From Mesostigma viride (Eukaryota; Streptophyta; Mesostigmatophyceae; Mesostigmatales; Mesostigmataceae), in contig RPFO01000097.1 of the NCBI GenBank assembly GCA_009746045.1, positions 744,646-774,645 of the forward strand: 30,000 nt of DNA, written 5' to 3'. A program made the position numbers and the translations under genes. Shown in pieces: positions 10,866-19,300 of the stretch. The first letter of the stretch is position 1; each line of letters starts with the position of its first letter. A model generated the notes under the pieces. It made no database searches. It saw nothing but the letters and a program-made list of their open reading frames with translations, and was not told where the DNA came from.

Positions 10866-11143
10866 TCGTGTAATTATTTTTTCTAATGAGATTAATTAAT
10901 TAATTGATTATTAATTAAGAACATGGCTCCGTGGGGAGCATATGTAACACATAGCCCTGAGAAAGGGGCATCAATGGTTTTTTAATACAGTCTGGGCTAC
11001 AACCTGCGCTGGTGTAGGATGTAAACTGTCACCTGCTCTGGGTGCACAGAGTGCACCTGCACCACCATGATGGATCATGCATCCCGATCATGCTCGCACG
11101 GGGCAGCTTGGGGAAATGGCCTAGAAGGCCTGCATGACATATG
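10866..11143 (+). repeat. (TTAA)n-headed dispersed repeat, unit 3 (diverged)
   Basis: It opens with ATTCGTGTAATTA like unit 2, followed by an interrupted TTAA run. ATGGCTCCGTGGGGAGCATAT then replaces the perfect hairpin of the other units. Similarity fades afterwards. The right boundary is set by the target duplication of the LINE insertion that follows. Confidence 0.45.
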
Positions 11144-11161
11144 GGGTGGAAGATATATATT
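11144..11161. repeat. Target-site duplication of LINE copy A (3' side)
   Basis: GGGTGGAAGATATATATT is repeated exactly at 12,407-12,424. It flanks the LINE fragment on both sides, as expected for a target-primed insertion. Confidence 0.7.
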
Positions 11162-12406
11162 AAAAATATAATTACTTACAACAGAGTGAAATCACTCAAA
11201 CCAAAGCAAACGCCCAGCTATAAACCTATATACAGAGCCATGTCAAAGCTCTATACTACGATAAGACCAATGGAAACGCCTAACGGGAGGAACCTAATAG
11301 CCCTGCTGCACCGCAAAATCAGCCCGCGTACGGCGGAGCATGATGTCAGCCATGGCCCGAGTCAGCGCCACCGACAAGCGCTGACGCCAATATGACGTCC
11401 AGGTCCGCGCCGACCATGGGGCCCGCTGGCCCTCCAGGTCCAGCCGGTCCTCCCGGAGCCGGCAACACTCCTTGAAGAAGGCGGAGGTCAGGGGCCCCAT
11501 GGCCCCAAACTCCTCCAGGACAAAGGGCACCACACGATGGTGCCCGACGTCGCCGTAGGCCAGGAGCTTGGCCCGCTCCGCCCGGTCCGCCGTGTAACCT
11601 GCCGTGAGGGAGGCCCCAGCCACGTGGCTAAGAGCCAAGGGCCGCGCCACCGAAACGTCAATAAGCAGATGCCGGCCACCCCCCTCAAAGTCCAGCACCA
11701 CGATGTCAGGCCGGTGGTTGGGGGAATAGAAGGCAGCGCCATCCGCATCCTCGGACCGGATGTTCGCGTGGGGGAAAACCGACCGAATCATGGCGAGCAC
11801 CACCGTCAGGAGGACAGTGTGCAAATACAAATACCAATTCTGATTCTGTTGGCCCCCCATGCAGGCAAGGTAGTGAGTCCCCGTGGGATCCAGCGGCTGC
11901 CCACAGCTACCACAAGGCCGCCCGGCCGGAACAAGAGGCTGCGGGGCAAATAGCTGGTGCCGGAGCGCCACCGAGTAGTGGCTGGGAGCCAAGGCGAATG
12001 GGGGGCCATGGGAAGAGCACGAAGGTACGCCGAGCCCACACTCCGCAAGGAAAGCGAGAACAGCCACGCACGTCCCTGGGCGTTGAGGTCCGCGAAAAGA
12101 GCAATCCAATCAGCCGTGTGCAGAATACCCGCGTAGGTTTTCTGGTGTTTATCGATGACGCGAGCAGGGAATGCGGCGGGAGATTGAACGGAGGCGACCG
12201 AGGGAGTGCCGCGAGGGAGGTGGCGCTGTACCGCCTGAGCGGCACGGACGGGAGAACAGGCCTGCTGGATCTCAGCATAGGCCTCCTGGATGGCGGTGAC
12301 GAAGGGCAAAGGGCTGCTGGGGTCCAGGAGGTCAGGCGCTGCCGTAGCCAAAAGGGGCAGGAGCCGGCAGCTTTCCGCCCACGACTGAGCGACGGAGCCC
12401 AAAAAT
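11162..12406 (-). mobile_element. 5'-truncated LINE (copy A) with CCHC knuckle and restriction-like endonuclease
   Basis: This is the C-terminal end of a non-LTR retrotransposon ORF2, inserted by target-primed reverse transcription. Two overlapping minus-strand frames, 12,402 to about 12,050 and then 12,109 to 11,294, carry one protein interrupted by a frameshift near 12,050. The first part is alpha-helical (for example AVQRHLPRGTPSVASVQSPA and DWIALFADLNAQGRAWLFSL). The second holds a CX2CX9HX3C knuckle (CGSCG...THYLAC), then HRPDIVVLDF and LLIDVSVARPL. These are the PD...D residues of the PD-(D/E)XK endonuclease found in R2/R4/NeSL-type LINEs. The ORF ends with MADIMLRRTRADFAVQQGY and a TAG. 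A 3' untranslated region and the AT-rich tail (GTAAGTAATTATATTTTT on the element strand) follow. An 18-bp target duplication flanks the copy. The reverse transcriptase is missing. Confidence 0.85.
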
Positions 12407-12424
12407 GGGTGGAAGATATATATT
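12407..12424. repeat. Target-site duplication of LINE copy A (5' side)
   Basis: Exact second copy of the 18-bp sequence at 11,144-11,161, placed immediately upstream of the truncated 5' end of the element on its own strand. Confidence 0.7.
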
Positions 12425-12586
12425 TAAACCTTGTATATTTAAACCTTGTTGTACCTTGTGCCGCTGGCGTGATCCTTGGATGTCTGTGTCAGATTACTAT
12501 TAATTTCTTCAGGGTTATTCTCCCAGTTATCGGGTTTTCCCTTATGTTGCATGCCTATCTCACCTCCGTAATCTATCATTCTCAAT
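12425..12586. other. Spacer between two LINE copies
   Basis: It begins with a short duplication of TATTTAAACCTTGT (about 12,421-12,450). The rest is unassigned. It probably represents the locus before copy A arrived. Confidence 0.35.
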
Positions 12587-13075
12587 GAATATATATTTAA
12601 AAATATAATTACTTACATCAGAGTAAAGGCATGCACCCACTTAAAATAAACAACTGAGCCAACGCTACTGCAACAGGAGATACCACGACATAACAACTAC
12701 AGCCGGCATGGCCGGACACTCAAATTACACACCGTGGAATGAAGTAAAACAGCCTAATAACCGTGCTGCGCTGCAAAGTCAGCTCGTGTGCGGCGGAGCA
12801 AGATGTCAGCCATAGCCCCCGGGGTAATCGCTACCGAAAGGCGTTGGCGCCAATACGATGTCCAGGTCCGCGCTGACCAAGGGGCCCGCTGGCCCTCCAG
12901 GTCCAGGCGGTCCTCCCGGAGCTGGCAGCACTACTTAAAGAAGCCGGCGGTCAGGGTCCCCATGGCCCCGAACTCCTCCAAGACAAAGGGCACCACCCGG
13001 TGGTGCCCGACGTCCCCATAGGCCGTGAGCTTGGCCGGGCCCCGCTCAGCCCGATCCGCCGTGTAGCCCGCAGTT
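12587..13075 (-). mobile_element. LINE 3' fragment (copy B), same family as copies A and C
   Basis: On the minus strand the frame reads TTAGYTADRAERGPAKLTAY, then GDVGHHRVVPFVLEEFGAMG and TLTAGFFK. A TAG at 12,931-12,933 then replaces the glutamate codon of copy A (FFKECC becomes FFK-stop-CC). Homology to copy A resumes through the stop near 12,754, the 3' untranslated region and the shared tail GTAAGTAATTATATTTTT. Similarity to copy A ends abruptly at about 13,075, where unrelated sequence begins. Its 3' untranslated region is closest to copy C. It is a dead, 5'-truncated copy in the same orientation as copy A. Confidence 0.8.
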
Positions 13076-13189
13076 GTGCGGAAACCTTTTGCCACTTGGC
13101 TTCTAAGGTTCCGCACGGTATTACCAGCGATAACCACTCGCTGGTATACACTCAAGTTCATGCCGGCACTAACTAAGACCTTGACCCTT

Positions 13190-13730
13190 GCGGGATCGTA
13201 CCATTACCGGCAGTGTCATTTGCCCAGCGGCGCAAGAAAGACCAACCTTACATGGAAGGATGAGACGCGCATCCGGCGAGCCTGGACAGTGTCTTACCGA
13301 AAATGACGGAAATCTTGCAAACCCCGGCGAATTTCTTTAGGATTCTCTATATTGACAATGCAAACGCATCCTTGACGCTAAGTAAAGCCCGTAAAACCTG
13401 ATAATCACCGCCGCCAGCGTGCATTCTTATTTATTCCTCGCGACGAAAATTTCGGATTGGACCCCTGCGGCGATGGTCATCAATAAAATTATCGACATTG
13501 CAAAGCGCACAAACTTAGGATGAAATAATATCATAAACTCATCGCCTTCAAAATTCTCGCAATTTCTCTGCATTCCGCATGTTATATTTGTCTAGTTTTG
13601 CCTGAAAGCCGCCGCCATGGCCAGCTCCGCTAGGGGTGCGCGCACCGTGCACCACTTGTTCACGGTACGGACGGGTACCGCGAATTTTTTCGGCGCCAAA
13701 AAATTGGCGCCCGGACCCTCACCAGCCGGC
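13190..13730 (+). repeat. Dispersed repeat family, copy 3
   Basis: The sequence is closely collinear with 4,325-4,870. Both share GATCGTACCATTAC, the CCCAGCGGCGCAAGAAAGA block, AACGCATCCTTGACGCTA, GATGGTCATCAATAAAAT, GCCATGGCCAGCTCC and CACGGTACGGACGGGTACC. The 3' end is GGCGCCCGGACCCTC. No conserved coding frame. The left boundary is uncertain, since weak similarity may extend a little further upstream. Confidence 0.75.
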
Positions 13731-13886
13731 ATGGTCCGCCGACACACATGCTGACATCATCCTAAATTAAGTAACACCGGCATGCGTCACACGCCGGCCT
13801 GAACAGTGCTGAAAACGCCACTACAAACAACGTGGCCATGCACCCCCAAGCTAGCTGCGTTAACCGCACAGGTACACCCCCCCACA

Positions 13887-14161
13887 CACGTTTAAGATTC
13901 CCAGGTTTAAGATCTTGAGACCATGGATTTCATAACTTCAGGTTTAAGACCGCAGGGCTGGTTTTGGGTAAAAGATCTTACAGTAGGTACAAATAGCTGG
14001 TTAGTGGTGAACAACACATTCGACATAGAATCGTGTACTCAGGTATACTGCATCAGGTTTAAGATCGCCTACTGCTCTCAACTTTAAGATCGACAACCCT
14101 GGATTTGATTTTAGGTTTAAGATCGCAGCCCTGGGTCGGCCGGACCCCAATCTTAAACGTG
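13887..14161. mobile_element. Small MITE-like element built of GTTTAAGATC motifs
   Basis: A 13-bp perfect inverted repeat (CACGTTTAAGATT at 13,887-13,899 and its complement at 14,149-14,161) encloses 275 bp. It is bordered by a C run on the left and a G run on the right, which extends the inverted symmetry. Inside, close variants of GTTTAAGATC recur in direct orientation at about 13,905, 13,942, 14,057, 14,082 and 14,115. Two of them continue into similar GCAG(G/C)(G/C)CTGG. Subterminal motif clusters of this kind occur in transposon ends that bind a transposase. No coding capacity. A binding-site cluster of another kind is possible. Confidence 0.5.
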
Positions 14162-14185
14162 GATGGGTGGGGGGGGGGGGGTAGT

Positions 14186-14629
14186 TGTACAAGGTTCCCA
14201 AGACTCACAAACATAAAACTCGCCCATCGACCCCTTGGGCCGGTCCGGCCGAATCCACTATACAATAATTAATCACGACTCACTTACGAAACCAGATCAG
14301 TCAGAGATTCGTTAAGCAACCAGCCGACCCTACAGGTCCCCAGATAATCTCAGCCGGTGCAACCAAATACGAATCTTTGCAAGCAAGTCGTATAAAACCT
14401 ACAATTAATTTTCTCGGACCATAATTAATAGCCACTGACCCTTACTAACAACCGGGTCATCCAAGGAGAATTCAGGCGATAGAACACGAAACCCTTTGTA
14501 CAGAATACGAATTAGTCAGCCCATGTCGCAGACAGCCTTCCACATGCAGGCCAAGGCATAGCGGCCCTATCTTTCCCGCATGCGTTAATTAAACTTTATT
14601 CAGAGAAAACCGAAATTAAGAACATATCT
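14186..14629. other. Intergenic, nothing firm recognised
   Basis: A short segment at 14,584-14,645 (GTTAATTAAAC... then AAATTAAGAACAT and GGTGGGCAGC) weakly resembles the start of the (TTAA)n-headed repeat unit 3. Otherwise there are no motifs or frames of note. Around here the sequence appears to shift from AT-balanced, mobile-element-rich DNA to GC-rich DNA. Confidence 0.25.
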
Positions 14630-14992
14630 CTACGGTGGGCAGCAGTCATTACGATGCCCTACGTGTCCTGAGGTGGTACACGGACCAGCATAAAAGGCTG
14701 CAATAAATATCTGTTGCGGCTCAAAATCCGTGTTGTGTCCATCCCTGGCGCCCCCCTGCAATCGATCCCTGGTGCCCCCTTGCCAAACCTGCAGCCCTTC
14801 CATTGACAGTCCATCAGGCGCACCCCACCCGAGCCTAGGGGCATGACACTGCCGGGTGGGGCAGTATAAGCCCAGCCTGGCCCTGCCGGTTTTCCGGCGT
14901 TGGAGACCTCCACCGCTGCTGCTGGCATTAAGCATGACTGCGGTCCCCACCGCCGCGGTGAGGATGAGGACGATGTTTCCCTTGCTTGGCAT
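14630..14992 (-). CDS. Hypothetical small protein or first exon, 120 codons
   Basis: The frame starts with ATG and MPSKGNIVLILTAAVGTAVM, a plausible signal peptide or membrane anchor. It continues as a basic, glycine-rich sequence with two cysteines (GLYCPTRQCHAPRLGWG) and ends at a TAG at 14,630. I do not recognise a family. A 114-codon frame overlaps it in another register, so open length alone is not evidence. The hydrophobic N-terminus is the only reason to list it. It could be the first exon of a spliced gene or a chance frame in GC-rich DNA. Confidence 0.2.
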   Translation of the reverse strand: MPSKGNIVLILTAAVGTAVMLNASSSGGGLQRRKTGRARLGLYCPTRQCHAPRLGWGAPDGLSMEGLQVWQGGTRDRLQGGARDGHNTDFEPQQIFIAAFYAGPCTTSGHVGHRNDCCPP

Positions 14993-16342
14993 GCGCTGAC
15001 CACGCCGAACCCACCAGCGCTCCTCTCCTTTTACGTGCTCATCATGTCCAGAGCGTAGGACGATTAGGTAATCGTTGGCATGTTTCTCTTATTTGCCACA
15101 GTGTGCACTGCCCATCGGTTGATGTGCGCCAGCTAATGACTTGTTGTGCGCCACCCTATTTGTTCGCCTCGCGCCTGCCGTGGGTACACCCATCGCGCAA
15201 CCCACCCACGTTGCTCACATCTGCATGGCTGGCGAACCCTGCCGACACGACACTAGGCCTTGCAAGGGCTACCCCTTGCATGAGGGGTCGCTTTGCCCAG
15301 TTCGAGCCGCCAGTGCACTACACCGTTGAGAATCTGCGTGCGGGAGCGGGCAGAGCGCGCCGCAACATGGGCAACCGGAGAGGGGAGGGCACCAGGGAGG
15401 TGAAGAAGATGTGACAGGGACAAGAGGGCCAGCTATGTTGCCATCAGCACTGCAGCAGAAAAGTCCTGGTCATAGGTGGGCCCTTGCTGTAGCGAGCCTA
15501 AGCACGGCAAGGCACATACCATTCCTGCGTGCGAGCACAACCAGTGATACATGCGACAGTGGCAAGAAACCGAGGCATGAACGAGGCAGGAGCATCTGCC
15601 AATAACCGAGAATAGGTGACGTTGAACATCCCTAGAAGAAAAACTCGGCTAAGATTTTGGCTGCTTCCCTTTTATCAATGGGGCTGTTCCAGCCAAGAAT
15701 CACCTGGAGGGGGGCCACTCGTCCCCGACGGTGAGGATACGTCAGAAAACCTGCAAGCAGTCCCAGGTGCAAGAGCTCAACGCCGCAATAAAGGGAAACA
15801 CCTTTAAACAATAACGGATGGGCCGCCACGGGCATCAGAAACACAGGCCATGCCCCTCCCAGGACCCTTTCAAGGGAGGGGGGGGCCACACCACCCGCCC
15901 GGCATGGATCCGCAGGCAGCTAGAAACACTGCCGAAAAGGCTGAGGGGAGAAGAAGGCTGCTGTCCAATGGACTGCGCCCGCAGGTACGCATGGCACCAC
16001 GGCTGTGGCTAGGCCGCAGGTGCGGAAGAGGTTCCATGGCCCGCACACGATGCCACACCCATGCAGCCCTTGAAGCAGTGTTGGAAAAGCCCTGCCTGCA
16101 CACCCGGTGCATGGCAGCAAGTAACGTGTGCTGCTCCCTGGCCCCGCGTCGTGACAGGCCAATCAGCCTGGTGTCAGACGACACGTGGCAGGCGGCTTGG
16201 ACAACCTGGAATGCCCCTGTATGTGCGAGACCAGCCCACGGTTGGCCATCCCCACAGCAACCGTGATGTAGGATGACCATGCCACTAGCAGCCACGGTGG
16301 GCCATGCACACTCACGCGCGGAGCACCCCTTCAGCGCGCAAC
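14993..16342. other. GC-rich region downstream of the mutarotase gene
   Basis: Many open frames exist on both strands because stop codons are rare in this GC-rich DNA. None carries a recognisable motif. The part nearest 16,342 should contain the mutarotase 3' untranslated region. I found no clear polyadenylation signal. Confidence 0.35.
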
Positions 16343-19300
16343 TCACGTGATGAGCATGGTGTGGCGGTACTCCCCCTCCGGGCGTACGACGACACTGGGA
16401 AAGTTGGGGTGGTGGATCTGCAGCCGGGCACGACCATGCCACCCCACACACAAGTGCACACCAGCGTGTGCGTACACGCAGCAGTAAGAACGCATCACCG
16501 ACCTTAGCACGCTCACAGCAGGACAAGCCACGTGAAAGGCCGGCTGCTGTGACTGAGACAAGTTGTGGGCCTAAAACGGCCCGCCGTTGTTGGCTCCGCT
16601 GCTCGCGCGTTACGCTTGCCGCCCTGGCAGGGTGTGGCCCATCACGCATGCCCCCCTCGCAGGGCATGCCAAGATGAGGGGCCCAGGTCTTCCAAAACAA
16701 AACAGATGGTTGCCACCCAAGGCGCGAGCTATCACCAGAGCAGAAGATACCACACTCCTGTAGGCATGTCCAGGGCACGACCACCAGCAGCACCAGCAGC
16801 AGCAGCACCAGCTGCACCGGCAGCACAAGCAGCACCAGCAGCAGCAGCAATCGGCTTGACTAACGTTCTACGGACACCACTAGGTTGCGCATGCACGGGC
16901 CGCATGGAGGTGGCACATGCCCCGCCCCGCCACAGCAGCAGCCACCACCACTAAACCTACCGCCACGACCACCATGACAACAAGCCGCCTGCTGCCTGGC
17001 TGGGCACCTGCCGCACGGCGCCCTGAGGGTGGCAGGTGCGCAGGTCATGCGGGTTGCTCCGTGCGCACCAGGGGAGGGCCCCCACCCCGCCGGGTCTTTG
17101 AGGCAACCTGCGACACCCTCACTAACCCTCCCAATGCCCCAGGGCGACGGCGACCGCGGGCGGTGCATGGGACATGCGTGGGTCTAGAGCAAAATGAATG
17201 CAAACCAGCATGGAAACGTGGGAGTGCAACTAGGCATCGCTCATGCACACACGCACACATGCGCAACCGGTGGCGCACACACGTGACCGTATACTACTTT
17301 GCAGGTACGCGCGGCAGCATAACTATGCAGGTACGCGCGGCAGCATAACTATGCAGGTACAGGGCGGCAGCGTCCATAGGGCTGACAATCGTTGCGGCAG
17401 GTCCAAGTACGCGGGATCCTAGGTCGCATCCTCAAACCCCCAGCCACCAACCCCCCTGCCTCCCAGCGGAGGCAGGCAGGCAAGCAACGGTGCCCACGCG
17501 TGCATCTCGCAGGTGGGAGGGACATGCCGACCCGGTCAAGGCAGGCATCCGGCAGGAATCAGGGCTGGCGCCAGGGGGTCGCACGTACCGCGTCTGGGAA
17601 GCCCTGCAGGCACACGTCACAGGAGGCGGTGGTCAAGCAGCAGGTGCAGCACTTGGCATTGATCAGGTGGCCATCCCAAAGGGGGGAACACCAATGGATC
17701 GAGAGAAGGAGAGAAGCACGCTATATCCAAACACCATGCCCAACCCAACCAAGACATGCCAGGACATGCTGCCTCCGCATCCACCCTTTCGAGCGCCACC
17801 GGCATCACCACCCACAATGAATAAAACAGCAATAGCTACATGATGATGTACAGAAACACTCAACACCCGTCCCCATGCCCCCATGCCTCCATGCCCCACA
17901 ACCCACAAGCTCGTGTCCCCTAAACCCTAAACCCTAAACCCTGCCTCCCGGCACCCACCACCCCCCTCGTCTCTGGGTCCCGGCACCCACCTGCGTCTCG
18001 AAGCAGAAGCCTGCGTGCTTCTTGTAGATGGCACCGCCCTTGCCTGTGCTCGGGGGGGGCAGGGAGCCAGCATACACGGTGGGCGGTGAGCGCACAACAA
18101 CGAGCGTTCGGCAGTGAGTAAGCGCCCCACTGCAGGAGCGCAGGCAGCCAGGCACCCTGGGTGGTCGTGGGAAGAGACCATGCTGCGGGGGGGGGGGGAG
18201 GATTTGTTCCCTTATTCGACTTCCTGCCGCTGCCACGCGGCCATCGCGAATGGAAGAACCCAGCGCAGCGTCTCGTCCACCCACACTAACCCTGTATACC
18301 GTCACAACCACGCAACGAGCCAAATATAGGAAGGCAGATTTGAAGGCCAGGCAGCGATAGACCTAGCCGACCACGGCGGGCCCGTTGGCAAGTAGAAGCT
18401 ACCCTTCCTCGGCCTGATGTGTGCAAGAGCCTGGCCGCTCCATAGCTAGAGGCCGCACCATGGCGCAAAGGCCGCACGGATGTACACCAGTTGTGCTTGC
18501 ACCCTTGACCAGAAAAGGGACTCCATGGTACATGGCAGGGCGATGCTGGCGCCCCTAACGACACAGCCACGTGCTGGCCTGCTGCAAAGGTCTGCACACA
18601 CTCCAAGTTTCGTCCGTCACTCTTGTAACATAGCGCTTGCCCTAGTGGCAGACCTAGACTTTGACCTAGCGTTTGCCCTGGTGGCAGACCTAGCCTTTGA
18701 CCTAGCGTTTGCCCTAGTGGCAGACCTAGACTTTGACCTAGCGTTTGCCCTAGTGGCAGACCACGCAGCCTCGTCCCTGCCGGCCCCCGGGCCACCCCTG
18801 TCCCGTTGATGGCGTGCACTGCGGCCATCAAGCATGCACTGCGTCCATCAAGCGCTTATGCACTTACCAGCGTGCACTGCAGCCATCAAGCATGCACTGC
18901 GTCCATCAAGCACGCACCCAATCAGCGTGCACTGCGTCCATCAAGCACGCACCGTGGATGCCATCGAGGAAGTTGCCTGGCCGGACCCAGAAGGACCGCG
19001 ATGGGGTGGGTGGGCCAGGTCGCGGTGGCCGGTCCAGTGGCGCAGGTGGCAGCGGTGGAGCGCTTCCGCCACGCATGCAGGGGCAGACCCCATGCCGTCG
19101 GGCAGATGCAGGAGCCATGTCATGTGGGTGGGCGCAGAACACGCATGGTTGGGTGGGGCAGAGACAGGCGTGGGGCGAGGGGCATGGGGCATGGGGCATG
19201 GGGCATGGGGCATGGGGCATGAGGCATGGGGCATGGGGCATGGGGCATGGGGCATGGGGCATGGGGCATGCGGTTCGGGGCATGGGGCATGGGGCATGGG

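Noticed and set aside
15870-16850. 326-codon minus-strand frame with a leucine/valine-rich start
   Set aside because: It runs through the terminal mutarotase exon in a different register. The leucine tract is a CAG-type repeat in intron 10. No domain is seen.
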